DNA from: Gryllotalpicola daejeonensis
Lineage (GTDB): Bacteria > Actinomycetota > Actinomycetes > Actinomycetales > Microbacteriaceae
DNA: 64,000 bases
Assembly: GCF_039538145.1 (NCBI RefSeq)
Contig: NZ_BAABBV010000001.1
Coordinates: forward strand, 2,170,001 to 2,234,000
Direction: 5' to 3'
Numbering within the stretch: position 1 is the stretch's first letter; each line of letters opens with the position of its first letter. Positions 7,937-16,375 of the stretch are shown here, one piece after another. Under the pieces are notes generated by a model, which was not told the origin of the DNA, made no database searches, and saw only the letters and a program-made list of their open reading frames with translations. The position numbers were made by a program, and so were the translations under genes.

Positions 7937-8838
7937 GCGGCGACCTCCTCTGCGTGGGCGGCCGGCACAGGCATCCGTCGCCCGGAAATGCCGCGCCGCC
8001 TGCGCACCTCGGCGATCACACGGCAGACGACATAGATCAGGAACGAGATCGTCGTGACATACGGGCTGATGGGCACCGAGCCACCGAGGGCGAGCAGGAT
8101 GCCGCCGACCATCGACGTCACGCCGAACGCGACGCTCAGCAGCGGCACCACGAGCGGAGACGACGACACGCGCAGCGCGGCGGCGGCCGGCGTCACGAGG
8201 ATCGACAGCACGAGCAGCGCGCCGACGATCTGCACCGACACCGCGACCGTCAGCCCGAGCAGCAGCATGAACACGATCGACAGGCCGCGCACCGGCACGC
8301 CGCGGGCGGCAGCCACGTCGGCGTCGATCGACGCGAAGGTCAGCGGGCGCCACACGATCGCGAGCCCGATGGCGACGATGAGCGCGATCGCGATCAGCCA
8401 GCCCACCTGCGGGTCGTCGATTGCGACAATCTGGCCCGTGAGCAGGCCGAACTTGTTCGCGCTCCGGCCGGGATAGAGGGCAAGGCAGAGGATGCCGAGG
8501 CCGAGGCCGAACGGCATGAGAACCGCCGTCACGCTGTTGCGCTCGCGGGCCCGCGAACCGAGCAGGCCGATGAGCAGCGCCGCCACGAGCGAGCCGACGA
8601 TGGAGCCCTGCACCACGCCGACGCCGAGCAGCAGGCCGGCCGATGCGCCCGCGAACGACAGCTCGCTGATGCCGTGCACGGCGAACGCCATGTCCCGGCT
8701 CATCACGAAGACGCCGATCAGGCCGCCGATGATGCCGAGCACGGCGCCGGCGATGACCGAGTTGCGCAGCAGGACGAGAAGCTCGCCGTAGTCGCTGAAG
8801 TTGAAGACCTGATCCCAGAATCCGGCGTCGTGCATCAC
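7933..8838 (-). CDS. znuB: Zinc ABC transporter permease ZnuB
   Basis: This 301-aa ABC-3 family permease has about eight hydrophobic helices and the conserved GxxELSFAGASAGLLLG and VPVRGLSIVFMLLLG segments of zinc/manganese permeases. The cytoplasmic C-terminus ends AHAEEVAA. It overlaps znuC by 4 nt upstream and zur by 4 nt downstream, so the three are translationally coupled. The metal is inferred as zinc from the adjacent zur gene and operator. Confidence 0.93.
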   Translation of the reverse strand: MMHDAGFWDQVFNFSDYGELLVLLRNSVIAGAVLGIIGGLIGVFVMSRDMAFAVHGISELSFAGASAGLLLGVGVVQGSIVGSLVAALLIGLLGSRARERNSVTAVLMPFGLGLGILCLALYPGRSANKFGLLTGQIVAIDDPQVGWLIAIALIVAIGLAIVWRPLTFASIDADVAAARGVPVRGLSIVFMLLLGLTVAVSVQIVGALLVLSILVTPAAAALRVSSSPLVVPLLSVAFGVTSMVGGILLALGGSVPISPYVTTISFLIYVVCRVIAEVRRRRGISGRRMPVPAAHAEEVAA

Positions 8839-9737
8839 AGGACGACCGCCTCGGCGTCGTCGGGGTTGTGGTCGCAGACCTCTTCGTGGCCGGCGTCGTG
8901 ATGCTCGTCGTGCGGGGCGTGGCCGCCATCAGGCGTGCCGACGACGATGACGCGGCCGCGCGCGTGGATCACATCGACGGGGGAGCCGTAGAGCTCGCTC
9001 AGCACCTCGCTGCGCAGCACCTCGTCGGGCGTTCCGATGCGGAAGCGGCCGTTGGCCAGGTAGAGGACACGGTCGACCATCGAGAGCACGGGGTTCACGT
9101 CATGCGTCACGAAGAGCACGCCGAAGCCGCGTTCCCGCCGCTGGCGGTCGATCAGCTCGCTGACGGCACGCTGGTTGCTGAGGTCGAGCGAGGCGAGCGG
9201 CTCGTCGGCGAGCAGAAGGCGCGGGTCGGATGCCAGCGCCTGACCGATGCGCAGACGCTGCTGCTCGCCGCCCGAGAGCGTCGAGACCGGCACGTTCGCG
9301 TACTCGCTCGCGCCGACCGCTGCGAGCAGCTCGTCCACCCGTCGACGCTTGGTTCGACTGGGCCAGAAGCCATACGAGCGGCCGTCGATGCCGAGCCCGA
9401 CGAGGTCGCGCGCACGCAGCGGCGTGCCCTCGTCGGCGAGCTTCTGCTGCGGCACATAGCCGATGCGCGGATTCCCCGACCGCACGGGCTCGCCCGCGAC
9501 CAGCAGCTCGCCCTGACTCAGCGGCTGGCGACCGAGGATCGCCCGCAGCAGGCTGGTCTTGCCCGTTCCGTTGGCGCCGAGCACCGCGAGGAACTCGCCT
9601 GGCTGGACGTCGAGGTCGAGGCCATGCCACAGCGTGCGCCGATCGAAGCGCAGAGTGGCGCCCCGCAGGCTCAGGACAGGACCTGCGGAGCGAGCGCTCT
9701 GCCGGAACTCAGTCGCCAAGCGCAGCGCCGATGGCAT
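8835..9737 (-). CDS. znuC: Zinc ABC transporter ATP-binding protein ZnuC with His-rich tail
   Basis: This 300-aa ABC ATPase has Walker A GANGTGKTSLL (~residues 53-63), Q-loop YVPQQ, ABC signature LSGGEQQRLRIGQAL, Walker B LLLADEPLASLD and the switch His in FVTHDVN. The C-terminal ~30 residues are rich in His and Asp (GHAPHDEHHDAGHEEVCDHN), which is unusual for the ATPase and looks like a cytoplasmic zinc-binding tail. The chosen start overlaps znuA by 29 nt. A later start near the first beta strand (VLSLRG) is possible. Confidence 0.93.
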   Translation of the reverse strand: MPSALRLATEFRQSARSAGPVLSLRGATLRFDRRTLWHGLDLDVQPGEFLAVLGANGTGKTSLLRAILGRQPLSQGELLVAGEPVRSGNPRIGYVPQQKLADEGTPLRARDLVGLGIDGRSYGFWPSRTKRRRVDELLAAVGASEYANVPVSTLSGGEQQRLRIGQALASDPRLLLADEPLASLDLSNQRAVSELIDRQRRERGFGVLFVTHDVNPVLSMVDRVLYLANGRFRIGTPDEVLRSEVLSELYGSPVDVIHARGRVIVVGTPDGGHAPHDEHHDAGHEEVCDHNPDDAEAVVL

Positions 9738-10620
9738 CGAGATTCGCGGTCATCCATTCAATGTAGTTCTTGCCGGCGGGAAGAGTCTCGGTGACCGGGA
9801 CGACCGCGACGTTGTTCTGCTTTGCCGCGTTCAGCACGTCTTCGGTCTGCGGGCCGGTGGTCTGCTCGTTGTAGGCGAGCAGCTTGACCTTGCCGCTGGC
9901 GTAGAGGTCGAGGGTCTGCTTCAGGACCGCAGGCGCGACATCCGTGTCTTCTTCGATCGCCTCGCTGAAATTCTCGGGCGTGAGGTTCTTCAGGCCGATC
10001 GCGTCGAGCATGTACAGCGGAACCGGCTCGGTGATGGTCACCCCTTCACCGGCGTGCGCCGACTTCAGCTGACCTTCCGTGCTCTCGAGGGTGGCGAGCT
10101 GATCGCCGAACTTCTTGGCATTCGCCTCGAAGTCGGCCTTGTCTGACGGGTCGGCCTTCGCGAAGGCGGTCTCGAGCTTGTCGGCCACCTTCTGCACCGT
10201 CGGGAAGTCGTACCAGAGGTGCTCGTTGAACTCACCGTCGCTCGGGTGCTGGTCGTAGCCGGAGATGGTCGCCGCGGTGAGCACCGCCGGCTGCTTCTTC
10301 GCCGCACTCACCATCTTGGTGACGAAGTCGTCGTAGCCACCGCCGTTCGCGATCACCACGTCCGCCTTCGAGATCGCCAGCTGGTTGCGCGCGTCAGCCT
10401 GGTACTCGTGCGGGTCCTTGTCAGGGTCGTCGATGATCGACGTCACCTTCACGTGGTCGCCGCCGATGGCGCTGGCGACCGACCCCCAGACGTTCGTCGA
10501 CGCGACGACGTTGATCGCGCCGGACGTGTCCTGCGCGTCGGACGGAGTGGAGGAGCAGGCGGCGAGCGCGATGACCGCGGTCGAGAGGGCGAGGGGAACC
10601 AGGAGGCGCGATCGTTTCAC
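9709..10620 (-). CDS. znuA: Zinc-binding lipoprotein ZnuA (ABC transporter substrate-binding protein)
   Basis: This cluster A-I solute-binding protein of ~303 aa has a lipoprotein signal peptide MKRSRLLVPLALSTAVIALA with lipobox LAAC. Metal-site motifs are DKDPHEYQ, FNEHLWYD and the C-terminal PVTETLPAGKNYIEWM. The internal long His-rich loop of many ZnuA proteins is missing. I prefer GTG 10620 over GTG 10629: a TAACGT box at 10628-10633 lies 7 nt upstream, and an exact TTGACA lies 18 nt further up, giving a leaderless message. It is the first gene of the znuA-znuC-znuB-zur operon. Confidence 0.92.
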   Translation of the reverse strand: MKRSRLLVPLALSTAVIALAACSSTPSDAQDTSGAINVVASTNVWGSVASAIGGDHVKVTSIIDDPDKDPHEYQADARNQLAISKADVVIANGGGYDDFVTKMVSAAKKQPAVLTAATISGYDQHPSDGEFNEHLWYDFPTVQKVADKLETAFAKADPSDKADFEANAKKFGDQLATLESTEGQLKSAHAGEGVTITEPVPLYMLDAIGLKNLTPENFSEAIEEDTDVAPAVLKQTLDLYASGKVKLLAYNEQTTGPQTEDVLNAAKQNNVAVVPVTETLPAGKNYIEWMTANLDAIGAALGD

Positions 10621-10627
10621 GTCTCTC

Positions 10628-10657
10628 ACGTTACTGCTTATTGATAATGATTGTCAA
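10628..10657 (-). promoter_or_regulatory. znuA promoter with overlapping Zur-type operator
   Basis: On the minus strand TTGACA (10652-10657) and TAACGT (10628-10633) are spaced by 18 nt. The imperfect palindrome TTGATAATGATTGTCAA (10641-10657, plus strand) covers the -35 box and much of the spacer. It closely resembles the TGNNAATGATNNTCA pattern of actinobacterial Zur boxes. A bound repressor would block RNA polymerase. Confidence 0.85.
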
Positions 10658-10693
10658 AACCACCGGCGTCAAGGGGCGGCCCGACGCACCGCC

Positions 10694-11752
10694 TCACCGC
10701 CGCAGGGCGGAGGTGACCGCGAGGATGCGCTCGATCGACTCCTCTTCCCCGATCGAGATGCGGATGCCGTCGTCGACGAACGGCCGAACCGCGATGTCTG
10801 CGTCGAAGAACGCATCGGTCGCCGCGGTGGTGTGCTCTCCGGTCGGGAGCCACACGAAATTTCCCTGAGCGGAGGGCACGTTCCACCCCTGCTCGATGAG
10901 TGCACCGCGCAGCCGATCACGGCGCGCCACGATCTCGGCCACCCGCTCATCGAGCGCGTCCTGCCGTTCGAGGCTCGCGAGGGCGGCGGCGAAGCCGAGC
11001 TCGGTGACCGCGAACGGAATGGCCGTGGCTCGGGCGGCAGCGAGCAGGCGCTCGGGGCCGATCGCGTAGCCGACGCGGAGCCCCGCGAGGCCGTACGCCT
11101 TGGAGAACGTGCGGGTGATGACGAGGTTGGGGTAGCGCCCGAGGTAGTCCTGCCCGTCGACGGCGCCGGGGTCGGTCACGAACTCGCGATACGCCTCGTC
11201 GAGGACGACGAGAACGTCAGAGGGCACGGCGGCCATGAACGACTCGAAGGCCGTGCCGGGGACCGCGGGCCCGGTCGGATTGTTCGGCGAGCACACGACG
11301 ACGACGCGGGTGCGCTCGGTGACTGCCGCGGCGAGCGCGTCGAGGTCGTGCTCGAGGGTGTCGGTGAGCGGGACGCGCACGCTGGTCGCACCGGTGATCG
11401 TGACGAAACTCGGGTATGCCTCGAAGGAGCGCCAGGCATAGACGATCTCGTCCCCCGGCGCCGCCGCCGCGAGGAACAGCTGCTGCAGCAGCGACGACGA
11501 GCCCGCACCGACGATGACCTCGCCGAACTCGACGCCGTACCGGTCGGCGAGTTCGGTGCGCAGCGCGACCGCCGCCCCGTCGGGGTAGCGATTGATCTCG
11601 ACCCGGGCGGCAGCAGCCTCGAGCACGCCGGGCAGCGCGGGATACGGGTTCTCGTTGCTCGACAGCTTGAAGCCGTCCGCCGACGGCGACCGCCCCTGCG
11701 AGTAAGCCGTCAGCGCGGCGATCTCGGGGCGCAGTCGCACATTCTCAGACAC
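10694..11752 (-). CDS. Histidinol-phosphate / aromatic amino acid aminotransferase (class I/II PLP enzyme)
   Basis: This 352-aa fold-type I aminotransferase of the HisC/Pat group has SSNENPYPALPGVL at the N-terminus, YPDGAAVALRTELA, the substrate/PLP segments VCSPNNPTGP and LDEAYREF, and the PLP lysine in TRTFSKAYGLAGLRVGYAIG. HisC and the aromatic aminotransferase Pat cannot be separated reliably by eye. With no his genes near, Pat is at least as likely. The start is GTG 11752, with TACCTT at 11759-11764 six nt upstream (probably leaderless). It is divergent from the membrane protein at 11790. Confidence 0.88.
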   Translation of the reverse strand: MSENVRLRPEIAALTAYSQGRSPSADGFKLSSNENPYPALPGVLEAAAARVEINRYPDGAAVALRTELADRYGVEFGEVIVGAGSSSLLQQLFLAAAAPGDEIVYAWRSFEAYPSFVTITGATSVRVPLTDTLEHDLDALAAAVTERTRVVVVCSPNNPTGPAVPGTAFESFMAAVPSDVLVVLDEAYREFVTDPGAVDGQDYLGRYPNLVITRTFSKAYGLAGLRVGYAIGPERLLAAARATAIPFAVTELGFAAALASLERQDALDERVAEIVARRDRLRGALIEQGWNVPSAQGNFVWLPTGEHTTAATDAFFDADIAVRPFVDDGIRISIGEEESIERILAVTSALRR

Positions 11753-11789
11753 TCTTCAAAGGTAGCGGCGCGCCTGCCAGACTTTCGCC

Positions 11790-12191
11790 ATGCGCTTCGT
11801 CGTGAAACTGCTGATCAACGCGTTCGCTCTCTGGCTCACCACCCTGATCGTGGCCGGCGTGCACGTGACCGCGTGGACGAGCGGTGGCTGGCCGCTCTTC
11901 TGGACCTACATCGTGCTCGCGCTGATCTTCGGCATCGTCAACGGCATCGTCGGCACCGTGCTGCGCATCGTCGCGTTCCCGCTCTACATCCTCACTCTGG
12001 GCCTCTTCTCGCTCATCGTGAACGGGCTGCTCCTGCTGCTCGTCGAGTGGATCAGCGACCACTGGCTGCGCTTCGGCCTCACCGTCGACGGCTTCTGGTG
12101 GGGCGTGCTCGGAGCGCTCGTGCTCGGCATCATCAGCTGGATCGTCGGCCTCATCTTCCGCCCCCTGACGTCGCGGGCCGAGCGCCGCTGA
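11790..12191 (+). CDS. Phage-holin-family (PF04020-type) small membrane protein
   Basis: This 133-aa membrane protein has four hydrophobic helices. It opens MRFVVKLLINAFALWLTTL, with TYIVLALIFGIVNGIVG in the second helix pair, a pattern shared with the YvlD/phage holin 4-2-like family. The name reflects family labelling only. There is no lysin or phage gene around, so a chromosomal membrane protein of unknown role is most likely. Its last 41 nt overlap the convergent hydrolase gene. Confidence 0.8.
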   Translation: MRFVVKLLINAFALWLTTLIVAGVHVTAWTSGGWPLFWTYIVLALIFGIVNGIVGTVLRIVAFPLYILTLGLFSLIVNGLLLLLVEWISDHWLRFGLTVDGFWWGVLGALVLGIISWIVGLIFRPLTSRAERR

Positions 12192-13398
12192 CCCGCTCAC
12201 CGCGCCATAGCGTGACCTCGGCCTTCTGACCGCCGGTGAAGTCGGCCAGCGTCGTGCGTGCTCTGACGAGACGAGGGTCGGTCGAGGCATCCATCTCGGT
12301 CGCCGTCTGCTCATAGCTCGACAGGTGGTGTGCTGGCACACCCGGGTCGCTCGGCTTGACCCCCGGCGCGGCCTCGCGCACGAGCAGCCGCGAGTCGGTC
12401 AGGGGTCGCGGGCCACCGCCGAGCGCAGGAACCAAGTCGTCGGTGTGCTCCACGGCGACGTCGATCGTTCCGGCCGGCGCACTCACCCGCGGCGCCGGCG
12501 ACCCGAAGGTCACGAGCAGGGGAGCGGGAGCCACTCCGCTCGTCGCGATGGCGCCGGCGACGATGCCGCCTTGCGAATGCCCGACGGGGACGACCGGCTC
12601 GCCCGGCCTCCAGCCGGCGCGCTTGAGCGCCAGCATCGCCGCCCGCGTCGAGCCGGCCGAGCCGCCGGCGAGCCCGACCACGTTCGAGGTGTCGTCCCAC
12701 GGCTCTGTTCCCGGCACGAGCGACCAGTCAATCGTTCCCGCCGAGTAGACCACCCAGTGGTTCTCGCCGCCGGGCAGCTCGTATTTCTCGACGCGCACCT
12801 GCGGCTGCCCTGCCTTCGCCTCGGGGATGCGCCGAGCGAGGTCGGCGAACCCCGCAGGCGGCGCCGTGCGCTGCGCAGACGCGGGCACCGGGATGACGGT
12901 CACCGGCGTTTCCTCGAGAGCAGCGCCGGGCAGCGCCTGCACCGGTAGCAGCAGCGCAGGCAGGTTCAGCGAGTCGGCGAGCCCACGCAGTGCCGTCACG
13001 AACCGCGCGTCGCTGAAGCCGACCGCCTCATGCTGCACCGCACTGATGCCGACGGCCAGGAACACATCGAGCAGCTCCGGCACGGGCCCGGCCAGCCGCG
13101 CGGCGAGCAGCTGCTGGGCGCCGACCGCCCGCTCGGCCCAGCCATAGGCCTCGGCCGCGGCCTCGAGCTCCCACGCGAGCGTCTCTGCGTCGCGCCCGGC
13201 GCCGGCGAGCTCGCGCTGGGCGAGACCGAGGGCCCAGACCGCGCCGCTGATCGCGAGCGCCGCCGCGCCGAGCGCTCCGGCCACCTGCTCGTGAATCGCG
13301 CCGGCCCGCGCGGCGAGCTCGCGCAGCTCGCGCTGTGCCGAGAGCATCGACTCGGTCTCGACAGCGACACTGCCACCGCCGGACACCTCGATGGTCAC
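12151..13398 (-). CDS. Alpha/beta hydrolase with N-terminal helical domain, partner of a WXG-like protein
   Basis: This 415-aa protein starts at GTG 13398 (VTIEVSGGGSVAVETESML), which overlaps the upstream stop as GTGA. Residues ~15-110 are Ala/Leu/Glu-rich and helical, resembling the helical-hairpin heads of type VII substrates. The C-terminal half is an alpha/beta hydrolase with nucleophile elbow VGHSQGGIVAGA, a later Asp (EHTDDLVPAL) and a His (VPAHHLSSY). The long antisense overlap with the holin-family gene is 41 nt. The function is unknown. The tight coupling to the 73-aa gene suggests a joint role. Confidence 0.78.
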   Translation of the reverse strand: MTIEVSGGGSVAVETESMLSAQRELRELAARAGAIHEQVAGALGAAALAISGAVWALGLAQRELAGAGRDAETLAWELEAAAEAYGWAERAVGAQQLLAARLAGPVPELLDVFLAVGISAVQHEAVGFSDARFVTALRGLADSLNLPALLLPVQALPGAALEETPVTVIPVPASAQRTAPPAGFADLARRIPEAKAGQPQVRVEKYELPGGENHWVVYSAGTIDWSLVPGTEPWDDTSNVVGLAGGSAGSTRAAMLALKRAGWRPGEPVVPVGHSQGGIVAGAIATSGVAPAPLLVTFGSPAPRVSAPAGTIDVAVEHTDDLVPALGGGPRPLTDSRLLVREAAPGVKPSDPGVPAHHLSSYEQTATEMDASTDPRLVRARTTLADFTGGQKAEVTLWRGERVSGARPATSGGGR

Positions 13399-13616
13399 AG
13401 CTCGCGCTCCGCCGCCGCGAGCGCGGCAGCGGCCGCCGCGATGCGCGCGCGCAGTCTCTCGACGCGCAACCCGAAGGCCCATCTCGCGGGCCCCGACCAG
13501 TCGTGCAGAGCCGGCAGCAGACGGAACAGCTGAAGGCAGTCGGTCTCGGCAGCGCGCACGCATGCGCGGGCGGTCGCCCGCTGCGGCTCGGTCAGTTCTG
13601 CGGGCAGGGCGGTCAT
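13395..13616 (-). CDS. Small helical protein with WSG turn, WXG100-like
   Basis: This 73-aa protein is made of two predicted helices around the tripeptide WSG (LHDWSGPARWAF, residues ~38-49). This is the layout of WXG100 proteins, although it is shorter than their ~100 aa. The C-terminal helix is Ala-rich (RIAAAAAALAAAEREL). No YxxxD/E export signal is visible. It is translationally coupled (GTGA) to the alpha/beta hydrolase whose N-terminus is also helical. The WXG assignment is an inference. Confidence 0.65.
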   Translation of the reverse strand: MTALPAELTEPQRATARACVRAAETDCLQLFRLLPALHDWSGPARWAFGLRVERLRARIAAAAAALAAAEREL

Positions 13617-13755
13617 GGTTCCTCCACTCCGGCGCGGGGTGGACGACCAGGATGACAGCCGGCCAGGGCGGCGGGGCCGTCCGGCTCAGGCATCCGTGCA
13701 CATTGACGCTCTTGGCCCCCTGTGGAGGGCGAGATCCGCAGGCTTCTACGGCAGA

Positions 13756-14301
13756 ATGGCTCAGGTGACGTTCGCCTCGCCCGCAGATGACGACGTCGCC
13801 CCCGATCGCTTCAGGGTGTGCTTCGTCTGCAGCGGAAACATCTGCCGCTCGCCCATGGCCGAGGTCGTCTTCCGCGACCTCGCGGCGAAGGCGGGCATCG
13901 GCGCACGCATCGCATCGAGCTCGGCCGGCACCGGCGACTGGCACGTCGGCGAGCCCGCCGACCATCGCACCGTCGAGGCGCTGCACCGCCGCGGTTACGA
14001 CGGGGCCACGCACCGCGCGCGCCAGTTCGATTCCGACTGGTTCGACGACCTCGATCTCGTGGTGGCTCTCGACCATAGCCACAAGCGCATCCTCGATCAT
14101 TGGGCGGCCACGCCCGAGAACCAGGCCAAGGTCGCGTTGCTGATGGACTTCGCGCCGCACCGCGGCGACACCCTCGACGTGCCGGACCCGTACTACTCCG
14201 ACGACGCCATGTTCGACACCGTGCTCGACCTCATCGAGCGCGCCTGCGCCGGCCTCGTGCACCAGCTCGAGCCGGCCCTCAAGCGCGACTTCCGCCGCTA
14301 G
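13756..14301 (+). CDS. Low-molecular-weight protein-tyrosine phosphatase
   Basis: This 181-aa phosphatase has the P-loop CSGNICRSP (C25 nucleophile, R31) after FRVCFV, the helix segment ASSSAGTGDWHVG, the ARQF motif, and the general-acid loop DVPDPYYSDD near the C-terminus. The ATG 13756 start leaves a ~20-aa N-terminal extension before the core. Related enzymes (PtpA, Wzb) dephosphorylate tyrosine on signalling or polysaccharide proteins. The target here is unknown. It sits 55 nt before purB on the same strand. Confidence 0.93.
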   Translation: MAQVTFASPADDDVAPDRFRVCFVCSGNICRSPMAEVVFRDLAAKAGIGARIASSSAGTGDWHVGEPADHRTVEALHRRGYDGATHRARQFDSDWFDDLDLVVALDHSHKRILDHWAATPENQAKVALLMDFAPHRGDTLDVPDPYYSDDAMFDTVLDLIERACAGLVHQLEPALKRDFRR

Positions 14302-14356
14302 CCGCCCGTCGCGAAGCGCCAGCCGCCCGCCGACAGAAAGAACCGAAAGCCACACG

Positions 14357-15751
14357 ATGAACGACCAGCTGCCCGCCCTTCCCCCTCAGCCGATCAGCCC
14401 GCTCGACGGCCGCTACCGCGCCGCAGTGTCAGCTCTGGGCGACCACCTCTCGGAGGCGGGGCTCAACCGCGCGCGGGTCCACGTCGAGGTCGAGTGGCTG
14501 ATCTACCTCACCTCGCACTCGATGTTCGGCTCATCGCCGCTCGAGTCGGCGCACGTGCAGCAGCTGCGCGCGTTCGCCGCGAACTTCGGCGACCTCGAGA
14601 TCAACGCCCTCGCCGAGATCGAGGCGACGACCCGGCATGACGTGAAGGCCGTCGAGTACCTGATCCGCGGCGAGCTCGATCGCCTCGGCCTCGGCGCGAT
14701 CGCCGAGCTCACGCACTTCGCCTGCACCAGCGAGGACATCAACAACCTCTCCTACGCGATCACCGTCAAGGCCGCCGTCGAGCAGATCTGGCTGCCGAAG
14801 CTGCGCGCGGTGGTGCAGAAGCTCGCGGCTCTCGCCGTCGAGCACAAGGATGCCGCGATGCTGTCGCGCACCCACGGGCAGCCGGCCACGCCGACGACCA
14901 TGGGCAAGGAGCTCGGCGTCTTCGTCTACCGCCTGCAGCGGGTGATCGCGCAGCTCGAGGCATCCGAATACCTCGGCAAGTTCAGCGGTGCAACCGGCAC
15001 CTTCGCCGCGCACCTGGCCGCCGACCCCACCGCCGACTGGCCTGCGATCAGCCGCGAGTTCGTCGAGGGGCTCGGGCTCACCTGGAACCCGCTCACGACG
15101 CAGATCGAGTCGCACGACTGGCAGGCAGAGGTCTATGGCAAGGCCGCCCACGCCAACCGCATCCTGCACAATCTCGCGACGGACATCTGGACCTACATCT
15201 CGCTCGGCTACTTCCGTCAGATCCCCGTCCCAGGCGCCACCGGCTCGTCGACCATGCCGCACAAGATCAACCCCATCCGGTTCGAGAACGCCGAGGCGAA
15301 CCTCGAGCTCTCGTCGGCACTGCTCGACTCGCTGTCGGCCACACTCGTCACCTCGCGCCTGCAGCGCGACCTGACCGACTCCACGACTCAGCGCAACATC
15401 GGCGTCGCCTTCGGCCACTCGCTGCTCGCCCTCGACAACCTCGAGCGCGGCCTCGGCGAGATCGCCCTCGACGCCGACGCCCTCGCGGCCGACCTCGACA
15501 GCAACTGGGAGGTGCTGGCCGAGGCGATCCAGACCGTGATCCGCGCAGAGGTCGTCGCCGGCCGCTCGACGATCGCCGACCCCTACGCGGTGCTCAAGGA
15601 ACTCACCCGCGGCCACCGCGTCGGCGCGGCAGAGCTCGCCGAGTTCGTGCAGGGCCTTGAGATCGGCGACGAGGCGAAGGCACGCCTCGCCGCTCTCACG
15701 CCGGCCGCCTACATCGGCGTCGCCCCCGAGCTGCTGCGCTACCTCGGCTGA
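14357..15751 (+). CDS. purB: Adenylosuccinate lyase
   Basis: This 464-aa fumarase/aspartase-superfamily enzyme splits adenylosuccinate and SAICAR to release fumarate in purine synthesis. It contains SPLDGRYRAAV near the start, THFACTSEDINNLSYA, the catalytic-His segment SRTHGQPATPTTMGKEL, and the superfamily signature GSSTMPHKINPIRFENAEAN. The length matches the E. coli-like long PurB form (~456 aa). It probably shares a message with the phosphatase gene upstream. Convergent with the FBP gene. Confidence 0.97.
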   Translation: MNDQLPALPPQPISPLDGRYRAAVSALGDHLSEAGLNRARVHVEVEWLIYLTSHSMFGSSPLESAHVQQLRAFAANFGDLEINALAEIEATTRHDVKAVEYLIRGELDRLGLGAIAELTHFACTSEDINNLSYAITVKAAVEQIWLPKLRAVVQKLAALAVEHKDAAMLSRTHGQPATPTTMGKELGVFVYRLQRVIAQLEASEYLGKFSGATGTFAAHLAADPTADWPAISREFVEGLGLTWNPLTTQIESHDWQAEVYGKAAHANRILHNLATDIWTYISLGYFRQIPVPGATGSSTMPHKINPIRFENAEANLELSSALLDSLSATLVTSRLQRDLTDSTTQRNIGVAFGHSLLALDNLERGLGEIALDADALAADLDSNWEVLAEAIQTVIRAEVVAGRSTIADPYAVLKELTRGHRVGAAELAEFVQGLEIGDEAKARLAALTPAAYIGVAPELLRYLG

Positions 15752-15761
15752 GCAGGAGCCG

Positions 15762-15871
15762 GGGATGCTTCACCGAGGCGCGCCGGAAAGGGCAGTGCCC
15801 GCGGGCGAAGCCCCCTTTCGGCACGTCTCGGCGAGTCGCCTCTGACAGGGCGCGCCGTGGCGCAGCATCCC
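15762..15871. repeat. Nested inverted-repeat element between purB and the FBP gene
   Basis: The outer arms are GGGATGCT (15762-15769) and AGCATCCC (15864-15871). Inside them lie two copies of the self-complementary GGCGCGCC (15777-15784, 15849-15856). An inner imperfect stem GCCGGAAAGGGC (15782-15793) / GCCCCCTTTCGGC (15810-15822) follows. It occupies the whole convergent gap and may terminate both genes, but there is no T-run. Confidence 0.6.
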
Positions 15872-15881
15872 TCGGCGCAGC

Positions 15882-16364
15882 TCAGCCCAGCACTGCGGCG
15901 ACGAACCTGCTGACGTTCCCGCGCAGTGTCTCGATGCGCTCGAGCCGAGCCGCCTCTGCGTCGAACCCCACATACGCCAGCGGCGGCAGCTTCCGCACGT
16001 TCGCCGAGCATTCGAATCCGGCGCAGACGAGCGTGCCGATCGTGTCGCCCTTCCGGCCGGCCGCGCCGGCGCGCTTCGCCGAGAAGAACACGACCTCGTT
16101 CGGCAGGTGCACGTCTTCGCACCATGAGCACTGCGGGCGCGTGCGGGTGCGCCCGTTCCCGGTGCGCAGCATGACGCCGACCGGCTCGTCGTCGAGGCGC
16201 GTGACGACGTAGCCGACGTTGTCGATCTTGCGGTCGCGCCAGCCGAGGAAGTCGAGCTGGTCCCACGCGAGATTGTCGAGATCGGGAAGGGTGATCGAGT
16301 TGCGTTCCCGGAGTGACGCGTTGACGAACGCGCCGCGGATTTCCTGCTCAGTGAGCGGTTGCAT
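15882..16364 (-). CDS. FBP-domain treble-clef zinc protein (FusB-like)
   Basis: This 160-aa protein resembles the FBP/FusB family, which in staphylococci binds elongation factor G and frees it from fusidic acid-stalled ribosomes. It has an N-terminal helical part (MQPLTEQEIRGAFVNASLRE). The C-terminal zinc finger has ligands in CSWCEDVHLP (residues ~81-84) and VCAGFECSANVRK. The actinobacterial members are uncharacterised, so a ribosome-recycling or stress role is only an inference. The start is ATG 16364. Confidence 0.82.
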   Translation of the reverse strand: MQPLTEQEIRGAFVNASLRERNSITLPDLDNLAWDQLDFLGWRDRKIDNVGYVVTRLDDEPVGVMLRTGNGRTRTRPQCSWCEDVHLPNEVVFFSAKRAGAAGRKGDTIGTLVCAGFECSANVRKLPPLAYVGFDAEAARLERIETLRGNVSRFVAAVLG

Positions 16365-16375
16365 GACGGCCGCGA

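Noticed and set aside
13399..14355. Upstream extension of the hydrolase frame to 14355
   Set aside because: It would run antisense through the tyrosine phosphatase and the 73-aa gene. The GTGA-coupled GTG at 13398 explains the start.
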